Shown: positions 9,010 through 18,423, counted from the stretch's first letter. The stretch is DNA of 64,000 bases from Bacillota bacterium (GCA_023390555.1 JAEWCQ010000042.1:14067-78066); one strand, 5' to 3'. The notes: generated by a model not told the origin, from the letters alone. Program-made: numbers and translations.

Positions 9010-9047
9010 CCGTTATCGCCGGCACTCGGAACATAGCTTCCTGGCCA

Positions 9048-9392
9048 TCAGTAATCCTCGTATCCGCTGATCTTACGGTTTAAGATATAACCTCCACACC
9101 AGATTGCGCCTCCCGTTGTCAGGGACAGTGCACATTTGACCGTGGTAATAAAAACCAATTTCTTCGTAAGCGCTCCCAGCAGAAAGGCGCCGAATGCATC
9201 TTTCAGAGGTGCCAGAATCATCAGCCAGCCCCCCACATAGATTGCCAGCAGTGTTCCGATCAGGGAACACATTCCGCCTGCCATCAGTCTTGCATACCGC
9301 AGACTTGTCTTTTTCTCTCTCATTTCCTTTATATTTTCCTGAATATTCTCATGAATATTCTCTTCCAATCTCCCCGGAATGCTTTCTCTCAT
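9048..9392 (-). CDS. Small two- to three-helix membrane protein, unknown
   Basis: A 114-residue protein that I do not recognise. A polar, charged N-terminus (residues 1-32) with repeated E-N-I units (EENIHENIQENIKEM) suggests a short helix. Two hydrophobic regions follow at about residues 38-65 and 78-105, with many Gly residues. The C-terminus is cytoplasmic-looking (LNRKISGYEDY). An upstream AAAGAGGGGAA ribosome site supports the start. It stands alone between a terminator and the kinase-fold gene. Confidence 0.6.
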   Translation of the reverse strand: MRESIPGRLEENIHENIQENIKEMREKKTSLRYARLMAGGMCSLIGTLLAIYVGGWLMILAPLKDAFGAFLLGALTKKLVFITTVKCALSLTTGGAIWCGGYILNRKISGYEDY

Positions 9393-9469
9393 AATGATTC
9401 CCCTCTTTGTTACTTCATCTGTTTCTTAGCCTTTTATATCGCCTATTGTAACGTTTTTTCACCAAATCT

Positions 9470-10018
9470 TCAAGAGATTCCTTTGTTTTTTACATAATCC
9501 ATGAACTCCGGTGTCTTTGACCAGTACTTTATTCCCCAGTTTTCAAAGTCCCATTCCTTACTATAATCATTGCATTCATAATCAATGTAGTAGATGTCGC
9601 CATTCCTCACGACAAAGTTGGTCGGGAAATAATCGATATTCGTACGAGCCGGATACAGAAGCCCGCACATCGCTTTTATCTGATTGAAAAATGATTCCTC
9701 CATGCGATCTCCCAGTACCAGATCAAATATCGTGTCTCCCTCAATATACTCCTTCAAAATGCGCTCTTTTTCCAGATCGATGTCCAGCAGCGCAGGCATC
9801 CGGATTCCAATTGCCTTCAAACGCCGGTAATCGGTGAGTTCTGCCTCTATCTTATTTCCAAACTGATAATAAGAACAGGGTTCATGGTGAATCTGCTTTA
9901 ACACATAACGGCTATTCCCATCCTCTGCGAGATAGGAATAACCTCCTTTCCCCTTTCCCAGCAATTTTTCAATCAAATACTCTTTCCCATTCACATCCAT
10001 TGTTTCCATAATATCCAC
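9470..10018 (-). CDS. Protein-kinase-fold protein (RIO/APH-like), small
   Basis: A 182-residue protein with a minimal eukaryotic-like kinase layout. There is a glycine-rich loop at about residues 19-27 (LLGKGKGGYSY), a likely ATP-binding Lys in YVLKQIHHE, and a catalytic-loop-like NIDYFPTNFVV, where Asp and Asn sit as in D-x4-N. A metal-site-like YIDYE segment follows. It is much shorter than Ser/Thr kinases and nearer to RIO/Bud32 or aminoglycoside phosphotransferase folds. The substrate could be a protein or a small molecule. It is divergent from the LacI-type regulator, with no obvious functional link. Confidence 0.65.
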   Translation of the reverse strand: MDIMETMDVNGKEYLIEKLLGKGKGGYSYLAEDGNSRYVLKQIHHEPCSYYQFGNKIEAELTDYRRLKAIGIRMPALLDIDLEKERILKEYIEGDTIFDLVLGDRMEESFFNQIKAMCGLLYPARTNIDYFPTNFVVRNGDIYYIDYECNDYSKEWDFENWGIKYWSKTPEFMDYVKNKGIS

Positions 10019-10199
10019 ACTCCTTCTCCTGCAGCTCTACGGCTTTTTTTCATTATACCGAAATGGATACGCACAATCTAACATTACAGCCGCACTTACT
10101 GGTATTATTCTATTCTTATGCAGGATTTTGCAGTTGAAATACACAACAAAACAGGTTAGAGTAGTATTAGTACCACATTATTTGAGAGGAGCAGCTATC

Positions 10200-11114
10200 A
10201 TGGCAAAAAATAAAGTTACCTTAAAGGACCTGGCTGAAATCTGCGGTGTTTCTATAGCAACGGTTTCTTATGTTTTAAATGATGTAAGAAACGAACATAT
10301 CAGTCATGAAACCCGTGTACGCATTATGGAAACTGCCAGGAAACTAAATTATATTCCCTGCAAATCACGCGCTTCTACTCATATCCGTACCAATAATATT
10401 GGAATCATGCTTCATCTGGATTCGAACGACTCCTACAGCAAAAAATGTATCTGTCACGATCTTGCAATGGAGCTTCAGAAATATCTGCTGCTTTCCGGTT
10501 ACCATGCCACAATTTCAACTCTGACGAAAGAATTGGGAGAACGGGCCTACCTTCCCAAAGCTTCCATAGATGCGGCATTTATTGTCGATACGGATTCTCG
10601 TGCGGTTCATAAGCTCACGCAGAAATACTATGTCCCGTTGATTTTTCTGAACTGTGAAATCAACGATCCGCTGTTTTACCGCATTTATCCGAATTACTCC
10701 GTCATACTTTCGCAGGCCAGACGCATGCTCGGAGAAGAACCTCAATATCTGGTCATGGATCATATTCAGAATGAGGAACTTACCAATCTGATCTGTAAGA
10801 ACTTTGATCCGGAATCCGTCTTTTTCAACGATGATACGCGAAATCTCCCTGCTTTTCTATCAAAAATGCGGCATAAAAAGGGCGTTATTATCGGTGATAT
10901 TCTGGGACTCTCCGCCGAACGTTACCTTTCCAACGAAGATTTTGTTGTGATTTCCTATTTTAAAGGGAACCGACTGCTGCTTCCCGAAACGAAGACCATC
11001 TGCATCAGCAATCATACGATTGCAAACTCTGCCGTCAATCTTTTGGATCGGTTGTTCGAATCAGAATATAATATCTGCCCGGATAACAAACTGATTCTCA
11101 ATCCGGATTCCTGA
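10200..11114 (+). CDS. LacI-family transcriptional regulator
   Basis: A 304-residue LacI-type regulator. The N-terminal DNA-binding domain is clear (VTLKDLAEICGVSIATVSYV, hinge helix to about residue 60). The effector domain that follows is shorter and more divergent than usual (about 240 residues). A start at 10200 is chosen because GAGAGGAGCAG precedes it; the longer frame from 10128 adds residues without family similarity. It is convergent with the maltodextrin operon that ends at 11217, which makes it a candidate MalR-like regulator of that operon. This link rests on position only. Confidence 0.88.
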   Translation: MAKNKVTLKDLAEICGVSIATVSYVLNDVRNEHISHETRVRIMETARKLNYIPCKSRASTHIRTNNIGIMLHLDSNDSYSKKCICHDLAMELQKYLLLSGYHATISTLTKELGERAYLPKASIDAAFIVDTDSRAVHKLTQKYYVPLIFLNCEINDPLFYRIYPNYSVILSQARRMLGEEPQYLVMDHIQNEELTNLICKNFDPESVFFNDDTRNLPAFLSKMRHKKGVIIGDILGLSAERYLSNEDFVVISYFKGNRLLLPETKTICISNHTIANSAVNLLDRLFESEYNICPDNKLILNPDS

Positions 11115-11164
11115 GAAACAGGGAACAACGTGTTTTATATGAAACAAAGTGTTTTGTATAGTAC

Positions 11165-11210
11165 AAAAAACTTCCTGTCGAAAGGCGCTTTCTCCTAACG
11201 ACAGGAAGTT
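11165..11210. terminator. Terminator of the maltodextrin operon (bidirectional)
   Basis: AACTTCCTGTCG (11169-11180) pairs with CGACAGGAAGTT (11199-11210). On the minus strand it ends in a T6 run. It lies between the convergent regulator and the amylase operon. Confidence 0.88.
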
Positions 11211-11216
11211 CTTATC

Positions 11217-12266
11217 TTATTTTTTTTTCTTTTTCAGAACGATAACTGCAGCACCTGCTGCCACCACGGCCACGGCAACAACACCAACGATCACCCATAC
11301 AACTGTATTCGATGAATCTGTTTCTTCCGATGCGTCGCTTTCCGTATCTGCCGCCGGTCCCTCCGGATAGCCTGCAAGAGCCTCTGTGCTGACCTCCAGT
11401 TCATAGCCACCGCCGATACCGGTCTTATTGGTAGAAGAACTGTCTCCTGCTACGATCCAGTAAGTATGGCCAGGTTCCAGATCCGATGCATCTCCGGTCT
11501 GATTTCCGTCACCGGAATCTCCGTTGTCAAACAAGATACCAAAACTTTCTCCCGGTTCAAACTCATATACCATCCAGTTTCCTTCGCAGGTTCCGTCATA
11601 GGCCTCTAATTTATCTCCCGGCCAGATATCCTGTGTCAGCTGATCACTGTAGGACATCGTCCATGCCCAGACATAGACCGGATCCCAATCCAGATCATTC
11701 CGATAGTAGATCTTTGTTGCCTGACCTGCAGTCTCCGTGTCAGCAGTCTGTAACACAGCTTCGGTTTCCTGCGGAGCCGCCTCTGTGGATGCCTGTGCAT
11801 CTTTGCTATATTCCGGATAGCCTGCTGCACTTGCCTCATCCATACTTGTATAGGTAATTAATTTTGCTGCAGATGACATGCCGCCCGCTTCAAGTTCCGG
11901 CTGCGCAACACAGTACAGGTCATCTGTTGATGTCACCGTTACATTTACGGTCTGATTATAATCGCCCCACTCGCCATTATACATTACAAATTCAAAAGAA
12001 CTGCCCAGATCCGGGCTGAAGGTGAACTGATACCAGTTCTCGGTATCTGTCTTTTCCATCGGTGTCAGCTCCGGTGCATTGGAACCGTCTGACCAGGAAT
12101 AGATGTAAACATTATCCCACTGCAGGGTATTGTATAAATACACCGTCACCCCTGTTTCGTCTGCTTTTGCCACGTTGTGTACTCCTAATATTCCGACAAC
12201 GGTCAGCGCCAGAATACACAGAATACTTCCTGTGAGCTTACCTAGTTTTCCCATAGCTTTTTTCAT
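11217..12266 (-). CDS. Cell-surface starch-binding protein with two CBM26-like modules
   Basis: A 349-residue exported protein. It has a signal peptide (residues 1-35, ending near AKADE) and a first carbohydrate module at about 38-115 (VTVYLYNTLQWDNVYIYSW). An Ala/Glu/Thr-rich linker leads to a second module at about 185-275 (KIYYRNDLDWDPVYVWAW). A Ser/Asp stretch follows, then a C-terminal transmembrane helix ending in KKKKK, so it is anchored in the membrane with the modules outside. The Tyr/Trp pattern is that of CBM25/26 starch-binding modules. It has no catalytic domain. As the last gene of the operon it probably captures starch or maltodextrin for the ABC importer. Confidence 0.82.
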   Translation of the reverse strand: MKKAMGKLGKLTGSILCILALTVVGILGVHNVAKADETGVTVYLYNTLQWDNVYIYSWSDGSNAPELTPMEKTDTENWYQFTFSPDLGSSFEFVMYNGEWGDYNQTVNVTVTSTDDLYCVAQPELEAGGMSSAAKLITYTSMDEASAAGYPEYSKDAQASTEAAPQETEAVLQTADTETAGQATKIYYRNDLDWDPVYVWAWTMSYSDQLTQDIWPGDKLEAYDGTCEGNWMVYEFEPGESFGILFDNGDSGDGNQTGDASDLEPGHTYWIVAGDSSSTNKTGIGGGYELEVSTEALAGYPEGPAADTESDASEETDSSNTVVWVIVGVVAVAVVAAGAAVIVLKKKKK

Positions 12267-12267
12267 C

Positions 12268-13986
12268 TTAAAATCCTCCTTTTTTTAAGTAAAACGCCGT
12301 TTTCGGCGGTACTTTCTGACCAACGGCCGCATGTTCCTCCAATAGATCCCGATAATCCGAACTCTTTAAAAATTCTGGTAGCACCTGCTCCTGACTGCTC
12401 TGATTAATGACGATGTAGATCGCATCCTTGCCCTTTCCCCGTTTCATGACAAGCAGATCTTTTGTACTGTAAAAAGCAATTTCCCCGCCGGATAATGCCG
12501 CCTCTGTCTTTCTCAGTTCAATCAGACGCTGATATCTATTCCGCAGTTTTTTATTCCAATGCGACGATTCCCAGTCAAATCCTCTCCGACAGCCCGGGTC
12601 ATATCCGCCTGTGATACCAATCTCTGTTCCGTAATACAGACATGGCACGCCCGTGTAACCGAACTGGAAAGCTGCTGCGTTCATCAGACTTTCCACCTTT
12701 TCATCCGCAAGGAACAGGAAACGTTCGGTATCATGACTGTCCAGCAGATTAAACATCATACGATTTACAATATCCGGGTATTTTACCAGCTGCATACATA
12801 GATTTTCACTGAATTCCTGCGCATCAATCTGTTCCCTGGCAAAAAAGTTCACCGCCTGATTTGTAACCGCATAATTCATGACCGTATCAAACTGATCTCC
12901 CATCAGCCATGGCATTGCATCATGCCATACCTCGCCGATCAGAACCATCTCCGGATTGATCTCTTTGATTACCTCACGAAATCCCCGCCAGAACAGGTGT
13001 GACGGCTCATCCGCCACATCCAGGCGCCAGCCGTCGATGTGGAATTCCGAGCTCCAGTATCGGACAACCGAATACAGATACTCCTGAACTTTTGGGTTTG
13101 CCGTATTGAATCTCGGCATGTACGGCACCATGGCAAATACATCATAATTCATCTTTTCTAATTCCACCGGATAGTCGTGGATGAAAAACCAGTCTTTGTA
13201 GGTAGACAATGCTCCATGCTTTATGACATCCTGAAACGGTGGAAACAGATAACTGCAATGGTTGAACACCGCATCTAATATAATGCGGATTCCCTTTTTA
13301 TGAGCACCATCTACCAGGCGGTGCATGGTTTCTTTCTTTCCAAAGTGCTCGTCAATCTCCATATAATCAATCGTGTCATACTTATGATTCGAATCCGATT
13401 TGAAGATCGGTGTCAGATAAATGGCTGTGATTCCCAGTTCCTCCAAATAATCCAGATGCTGTATGATTCCCTCCAGATCTCCTCCGTAGAAGGAGTGCGG
13501 TGTCGGTGCCTGACTCCATTCGGTAAGATTTTCCGGTGAAATATCCGGGTCTCCATTTTCAAACCGCTCCACAAAAATCTGATAGAACACTGCCGTTTTA
13601 TACCACTCCGGTTCTTGCAGCAGATCTTCTTTATAGATACTCGGGTACTGAAAGAACAAGGTATGTGCACGCACATCATCAAATTCTTTTAAGATACCTG
13701 CCTCCGTATAAAAGAGCGTCTCCGATCCTTTTGTCACTTCAAAATAGTATCCGATCCGCATATCCTGCTGTCGGATATTATATTGATAGTAATCAAAATA
13801 ATGATCCGAGTATAATTTTTCCATTTCCATACTTTTTTTGTTTGCCCAGTCAAATTTTACCGCCCAAAAAAGGCGTACTTTATCAATATCATCCTTTGCG
13901 GTGCGAAAACGGATCTGTATTTCCGTTTCGCTTTCCGCATAAGCATAACTACTCTTTGAGCAATGATACAATGCTTCTCTTATCAT
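12268..13986 (-). CDS. GH13 neopullulanase/cyclomaltodextrinase-type alpha-glucan hydrolase
   Basis: A 572-residue cytosolic enzyme (no signal peptide) that hydrolyses alpha-1,4-linked maltodextrins or cyclodextrins. An N-terminal CBM34-like domain (about residues 1-125) precedes the GH13 barrel. The catalytic residues are visible: nucleophile Asp323 in DGWRLDVADE, acid/base Glu352 in GEVWH, and the stabilising Asp419 in LLDSHDTERF. The conserved DAVFNHCS is present too. Domain order and length fit subfamily 20 (cyclomaltodextrinase, neopullulanase, maltogenic amylase). It follows the importer genes, so it acts on imported oligosaccharides. The exact product profile is not readable from the sequence. 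Confidence 0.9.
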   Translation of the reverse strand: MIREALYHCSKSSYAYAESETEIQIRFRTAKDDIDKVRLFWAVKFDWANKKSMEMEKLYSDHYFDYYQYNIRQQDMRIGYYFEVTKGSETLFYTEAGILKEFDDVRAHTLFFQYPSIYKEDLLQEPEWYKTAVFYQIFVERFENGDPDISPENLTEWSQAPTPHSFYGGDLEGIIQHLDYLEELGITAIYLTPIFKSDSNHKYDTIDYMEIDEHFGKKETMHRLVDGAHKKGIRIILDAVFNHCSYLFPPFQDVIKHGALSTYKDWFFIHDYPVELEKMNYDVFAMVPYMPRFNTANPKVQEYLYSVVRYWSSEFHIDGWRLDVADEPSHLFWRGFREVIKEINPEMVLIGEVWHDAMPWLMGDQFDTVMNYAVTNQAVNFFAREQIDAQEFSENLCMQLVKYPDIVNRMMFNLLDSHDTERFLFLADEKVESLMNAAAFQFGYTGVPCLYYGTEIGITGGYDPGCRRGFDWESSHWNKKLRNRYQRLIELRKTEAALSGGEIAFYSTKDLLVMKRGKGKDAIYIVINQSSQEQVLPEFLKSSDYRDLLEEHAAVGQKVPPKTAFYLKKGGF

Positions 13987-14004
13987 GTTTTCTCCTTACA
14001 ATTC

Positions 14005-15261
14005 CTAGTTAGTCGCAAGCAGTGCTTCCCACTCTTCAATTGATTTTTTCTGTCCTTCTTCCGGTGTCAGATCCCCGTCAAATACCGCACGGTCTACATC
14101 AGATGCAATGGACCAGTAGTAAGATACTTCCGTAACAGACGGCATCGGTACAGAATCTTCAAACTGCTCTACGAACGGTGTCAGATATTCATCTGCTGCC
14201 AGTCCCGTTACATTACTGATATCACTCACTGCTGTAATTCCATCATACTGATACAGAATCGATGCGCCTTCATCACTGATCAGGAAGTCGGCAAAGAGCT
14301 GTGCTGCCTGTGGATAATCGGTATAAGGCGATACAAATGCACAGTTCATTCCCGCAAACGGTGTCAGTGCATTGCCGTTATAAGTCGGCAGTGTGGTAAT
14401 TCCAAAATTTACTCCGCTCTCTTTTACCTGTGTCACATCCCAGGGACCGCTGATATAGTAAGCGACATTTCCATCCATGAATGCTGACTTAACGGAACTT
14501 TTATTGTTCAGGTCCGTGGACGTGATCGGCATGATATCATGCAGTTTTGAGATTAACTCCAGGCCATTTTTATACGCATCGGTATCAAAGCCCGGATTAT
14601 CACCGTCGTCTCCATTCTCACCAAACAACTGAAATCCGCCCGAGGATACAAATGGGAATTCATAATATCCGTCACCAATCGTACACAGGAAATAGAATTT
14701 GTTGTTGGACGGATCATTATATTGCGGTGCCTTATCTATAATTTCTTCTAACGTTGCCGCGGGGGTGTCTATGATATCCTTGTTATAGTACAGGCAGTTT
14801 ACCTCTACCGATATCGGCACTCCATACATGACACCTTCACTCGAAACCGCATTTACACCTGTGTCTGACACTCTGTCCTTCACATCATCTGTCACGGCAT
14901 CACAGAGCTTCATAAATACGCCGGAGGAGAGTCCTTTCTGAAAATTGTCGCTGGCTGTGATATAGACATCCGCTCCTTCTCCCGCCGGGCCGCTCAATGA
15001 CATCTTATCCACGGTTCCCATACCCTCTTCTTCCACCGTCACCGGAACCCCGTATTTCTTCTCAAAGGCTGCTGCAACCGCGTCACCATAATCTTTGTCA
15101 CCGGTCCAAAGTGTCAGAGAAGCACCATCCTCCGGCTTCAGTTCATCTACCGTCTTTGCTGTGATTTCAGCCGCATCCTGCTGCGGCAGATCTTTTTTAC
15201 AGCCGGCAAATACGACTGTAACCGCCATCATCAGTAAAACGGAAATCATTTTTCTTTTCAT
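14005..15261 (-). CDS. Maltodextrin-type ABC substrate-binding lipoprotein
   Basis: A 418-residue extracytoplasmic solute-binding protein of the MalE/family-1 type. The lipobox VFAGC gives a lipidated Cys at residue 20. The mature part has the typical start (EDGASLTLWTGDKDYGDAVA, then AFEKKYG) and DVYITASDNFQKG. It lies directly downstream of two MalF/MalG-like permeases and upstream of the GH13 gene, which points to maltose or maltodextrin as ligand. The ribosome site is AGGAGGAG. No ATPase gene is present; Firmicute systems of this type usually use a shared MsmX-like ATPase encoded elsewhere. Confidence 0.9.
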   Translation of the reverse strand: MKRKMISVLLMMAVTVVFAGCKKDLPQQDAAEITAKTVDELKPEDGASLTLWTGDKDYGDAVAAAFEKKYGVPVTVEEEGMGTVDKMSLSGPAGEGADVYITASDNFQKGLSSGVFMKLCDAVTDDVKDRVSDTGVNAVSSEGVMYGVPISVEVNCLYYNKDIIDTPAATLEEIIDKAPQYNDPSNNKFYFLCTIGDGYYEFPFVSSGGFQLFGENGDDGDNPGFDTDAYKNGLELISKLHDIMPITSTDLNNKSSVKSAFMDGNVAYYISGPWDVTQVKESGVNFGITTLPTYNGNALTPFAGMNCAFVSPYTDYPQAAQLFADFLISDEGASILYQYDGITAVSDISNVTGLAADEYLTPFVEQFEDSVPMPSVTEVSYYWSIASDVDRAVFDGDLTPEEGQKKSIEEWEALLATN

Positions 15262-15272
15262 CTTTTCTCCTC

Positions 15273-16100
15273 CTATTCTTTGCTGGCCCCCGCCGAAATT
15301 CCCTCAACTAAAAACTTCTGAAAAATCAGATATAATATTGTAATCGGAACTGCAATCAGTACAGCTCCGGCAGCAAATGCCGTAAAATTTGCATTCTGAT
15401 CCAATGAAATCATAGAATACAGTCCCACTGCAACCGTCTTGTTCTTATCTCCGGTAAGCAGAAGATTCGGAATAATATAGTCCATCCACGGAAGCATAAA
15501 CTGAGAAACCGCGCAGTACACGATGATTGGTTTGGACATCGGCAGTATAATTTTCAGAAAGGTATTCATTTTACTGCTTCCGTCAATATAGGCCGCTTCA
15601 TCCAAAGATTTTGGTATTCCGTCAATATAGCCTTTTACCAGCCATACATTATAGGGAATTGCTCCGGCCGCATAGATCAATACAAGTGCAATCGGCTTAT
15701 TCAGCAGATTTAAAACCACGAACAGGGTATAAATTGCCGTCATGGACAAAAAACACGGAAACATGGAGAGTACCAAAAGTGTCAGCAGCCCTGTCTTTTT
15801 CCCCTTAAATGAGAATCTGGACATAATCCACGAGGTCAGCACAATCAGAATCACGGAGCAGAATGCATTCAGTGATGCCACTTCCAGACTGTTCAGAAAC
15901 CAATACGTGAACTTTGTATGTAAAAACAGGTCTCTGTAATTATCCAGGGTCAGCTGCTTCGGTAAAAATCCCGCTGTTGAAAGGCTTTGACTCGCATTAA
16001 AAGAGGACATCACAATCCAGAATACCGGTATCAGGACGATCACAGACACGAGAATCAGCTCTGCATGAACTAATATTGTTTTTATTTTCTTTTTATTCAT
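15273..16100 (-). CDS. MalG-like ABC permease
   Basis: A 275-residue inner-membrane permease with six predicted helices and the ATPase-contact EAA loop EAAYIDGSSKMNTFLKIILP. It resembles MalG/MdxG of carbohydrate uptake (CUT1) systems. It is 11 bases from the binding-protein gene downstream and 3 bases from the MalF-like gene upstream, and has a GGGAGGTG ribosome site. Confidence 0.92.
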   Translation of the reverse strand: MNKKKIKTILVHAELILVSVIVLIPVFWIVMSSFNASQSLSTAGFLPKQLTLDNYRDLFLHTKFTYWFLNSLEVASLNAFCSVILIVLTSWIMSRFSFKGKKTGLLTLLVLSMFPCFLSMTAIYTLFVVLNLLNKPIALVLIYAAGAIPYNVWLVKGYIDGIPKSLDEAAYIDGSSKMNTFLKIILPMSKPIIVYCAVSQFMLPWMDYIIPNLLLTGDKNKTVAVGLYSMISLDQNANFTAFAAGAVLIAVPITILYLIFQKFLVEGISAGASKE

Positions 16101-16103
16101 GAC

Positions 16104-17444
16104 CTACACCTCCCGAAATGCCTGTGTTCTGCGGAAATTCCAGATCGATACGACGCTGATCAGAAGGAATATCAAAATGTTCATAACTGCCGCAATATCG
16201 TACATCTTTTGATCCAGTGTCAGCTTGTAAACCCAGGAAATCAGAATGTCCGTATCCCCTGCAAACTGGTAATCCGTATTGACCGGCCCACCGTTTGTCA
16301 GGAAGTAGATCAGACTGAATCCATTGAAGTTACCGGCAAGATTCATAACGATCAGCGGTGCCGTTGCTTTTGTCACAAGCGGCATTGTTATCTTTCGGAA
16401 GATAGCGAAGCTGCCTCCTCCGTCTATTTCCGCCGCTTCATAAAGACTTCGGTCTATGTTGGAGAGGATTCCCTGTATCATAATCATAAACATCGGGAAA
16501 CCCAGCCAGAGGTTTACCGCAAGAATCGTCAGCTTTGCGAGCACCGGATCTGACAAAAACTGGATTCGATGGTCTGTCAGCCCGATATCTACGAGAAATT
16601 TGCTGACCGGCCCGAATTGTCCGTTCAGGAAATTCCGGAATACCAGAAGAGAGATCAACTGTGGTATTGCCCAAGGCAGTATCATGATACTGCGGAACAG
16701 GGACTTGCACTTTGTATATTTACTGTTTAGCAGGATTGCTTGAAACATTCCCAGAAAATAAGTGGAAAATGTCGCTGCAACCGTCCAGATCAGCGTCCAG
16801 CGCAGCACCGATAAAAAGGTGGTGGACCAGATGGGAATCTGGAATAATTTTTTGAAATTGGATAACCCTACCCAGCTCACCAGTTTTCCCGGCGGCATGT
16901 GATTGGTATTATAATTGGTGAATGCCGTCAATATTGCAAAGATAATCGGCATTACCACGATAAATATGACAAAGACCAGAATCGGAATTAATATCACGTA
17001 GACAAAAGACTTCCCATACAGCTCTTTGAAATATTCTTTACTCGACGGACAGCTTCCCGTTTCATCAATCTGTTTTCCCATACGATACGCATCACGTATC
17101 TGAAACAGATAGATGCCGGCGAGTACCAGACATAACAGAATCGTGATAATTCCGGTGATCAGGAGCATCGTGGAGTGATCTCCGTATTTTCCGCCTTCTT
17201 CTGTACCGAGTGTCAGAAATCCCCAAATGCCTCTGGCAAAAAATCCACCATGCAGCCGAATGGAAAAATCACCGATATCCCCGGACAGATATTCTATGAT
17301 ATAACTGCTGCTCAATTCGATTCCGACCACCAGCATCTGTATGAAAAACAGAATCAGACCCTTCAGATACTGTTTACAGAAAAAGAATTGTCCGCTCCCC
17401 CAAAGTATTGCAGAACTGATTCCTGCTAACCATCTCTTCTTCAT
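16104..17444 (-). CDS. MalF-like ABC permease
   Basis: A 446-residue permease of the CUT1 family. It has an N-terminal extension of two or three helices (MKKRWLAGISSAILWGSG...) as in Firmicute MdxF proteins, then the transport core with the EAA loop EAAEIDGGGSFAIFRKITMP. The start at 17444 is fixed by GGGTG just upstream and by a promoter (-10 at 17476-17481) that lies within the longer frame reaching 17516. It is the first gene of the maltodextrin operon. Confidence 0.92.
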   Translation of the reverse strand: MKKRWLAGISSAILWGSGQFFFCKQYLKGLILFFIQMLVVGIELSSSYIIEYLSGDIGDFSIRLHGGFFARGIWGFLTLGTEEGGKYGDHSTMLLITGIITILLCLVLAGIYLFQIRDAYRMGKQIDETGSCPSSKEYFKELYGKSFVYVILIPILVFVIFIVVMPIIFAILTAFTNYNTNHMPPGKLVSWVGLSNFKKLFQIPIWSTTFLSVLRWTLIWTVAATFSTYFLGMFQAILLNSKYTKCKSLFRSIMILPWAIPQLISLLVFRNFLNGQFGPVSKFLVDIGLTDHRIQFLSDPVLAKLTILAVNLWLGFPMFMIMIQGILSNIDRSLYEAAEIDGGGSFAIFRKITMPLVTKATAPLIVMNLAGNFNGFSLIYFLTNGGPVNTDYQFAGDTDILISWVYKLTLDQKMYDIAAVMNILIFLLISVVSIWNFRRTQAFREV

Positions 17445-17475
17445 ATGTTCACCCTTTTCTTTGATTTGTAACTTC

Positions 17476-17504
17476 ATCCTAAAACAATTCCGCCTCATAG
17501 TCAA
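17476..17504 (-). promoter_or_regulatory. Maltodextrin operon promoter
   Basis: On the minus strand, a -35 TTGACT (17499-17504), a 17-bp spacer and a -10 TAGGAT (17476-17481) lie about 30 bases before the malF-like start. Confidence 0.7.
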
Positions 17505-17557
17505 GTAATATTGCACAATTAAACCACCGTTAAACTATACAAAAATGTGCATATTAC
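17505..17557. promoter_or_regulatory. Inverted repeat pair upstream of the maltodextrin promoter
   Basis: GTAATATTGCACA (17505-17517) and its near-perfect inverse TGTGCATATTAC (17546-17557) flank a 28-bp spacer, directly upstream of the -35 box. The position suits an activator or a looping repressor. The regulator is unknown; the LacI-type protein at 10200-11114 is one candidate. Confidence 0.45.
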
Positions 17558-17741
17558 ACTACTTATTTTTACTTAAAAAATTATTTTTAAGTTGTCCCAC
17601 ATTTTTCTGCTATCCATGTATTATCAGCATTCCCAGCCGTTTTTTGCAGGTTTTTAACCAGAAAACAGAAGCTTAAAATTTTTTATTTTCCCTGTAAAAA
17701 AGCCTTACTTCAGGGGTATCCGGTGCTTACAGAATATAGAA

Positions 17742-17771
17742 AACCCGGCAGATTTTTACATCTGCCGGGTT
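17742..17771 (-). terminator. Terminator of the toxin/Doc locus
   Basis: AACCCGGCAGAT (17742-17753) pairs with ATCTGCCGGGTT (17760-17771); on the minus strand a TTTTCTAT tract follows. It lies about 150 bases after the Doc-like gene. The rest of the 17445-17922 gap, apart from the promoter and repeats above, holds only an unconvincing 26-codon frame. Confidence 0.75.
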
Positions 17772-17922
17772 CTTCACGGGTAATCTAAAATTGAAAAGCT
17801 TCAATTGTTGTCCAATACTCTCACGTTCATCCATTTCCACGAAAGCGCCGGTACAAAATTTTCGATTTTAAAAACTTTCATCTCTCATATGCAGACCGAT
17901 GCTTCTTAGCTTGTGCATCATC

Positions 17923-18423
17923 TTATTGTCCTAATTTTTCTAAAACAGTAATAAACGCATGATTTTCACTTAATAAATTCAATATATCAGAAATGCATTT
18001 ACGAGAAGCTATTTTATGTTCAATATTCTTCATTGTATTATCCATTAAGTATTTACAAACTTCCTCTCGTTCCATCTTACTACTGGCAAGCTTAATACAT
18101 GTATCATATAGATTATCCAACTTCTCCTTTAAGCTAAAATCATTAAGAATTAAATAAACAACCGCTACAACTAAAGCTGTTCTTTTATTCCCATCCGCAA
18201 AACAATGAAATTGAGATAAAGAAAACCATAGATAAGTACATTTGTCATAAACTGTTGGATATAACGCCTCCCCTGCAAAACTTTGATCTACCGACTCTGG
18301 AATGGATCTTAATAAATTGTAATCTCTAATACCATATGTGGGTTTTACATCCTCAGCAACAATTTGCTGGCACCATAAATTAATTTCCACGATATCTTGA
18401 TAAGTTATATTATAAACTGGCAT
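17923..18423 (-). CDS. Doc/Fic-family toxin-like protein
   Basis: A 166-residue single-domain protein of the Fic/Doc fold. The active-site motif is HCFADGNKRT (about residues 73-82), with the His, acidic residue and GNKR of Doc-type proteins. The preceding part (YGIRDYNLLRSIPESVDQSF) matches the Doc N-terminal pattern. Doc phosphorylates EF-Tu, while canonical Fic proteins AMPylate targets; Lys in GNKR favours the Doc side. It is third in a unit with the WXG-like toxin and the 136-residue protein, and is AT-rich like the toxin tip. No Phd-type antitoxin is seen. It could be a stand-alone toxin, a spare toxin cassette or a modulator. Confidence 0.75.
   Translation of the reverse strand: MPVYNITYQDIVEINLWCQQIVAEDVKPTYGIRDYNLLRSIPESVDQSFAGEALYPTVYDKCTYLWFSLSQFHCFADGNKRTALVVAVVYLILNDFSLKEKLDNLYDTCIKLASSKMEREEVCKYLMDNTMKNIEHKIASRKCISDILNLLSENHAFITVLEKLGQ

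Noticed and set aside
17801..17881. A 26-codon minus-strand frame (starts MKVFKIENFVPALSWKW) after the Doc-like gene
   Set aside because: It has only a weak ribosome site and no recognisable family, and lies next to a terminator; it may be a gene remnant.
17923..18423. Calling the Doc-like gene part of a standard phd-doc toxin-antitoxin pair
   Set aside because: The upstream 136-residue protein does not look like Phd; the pair is better treated as part of the toxin locus until tested.
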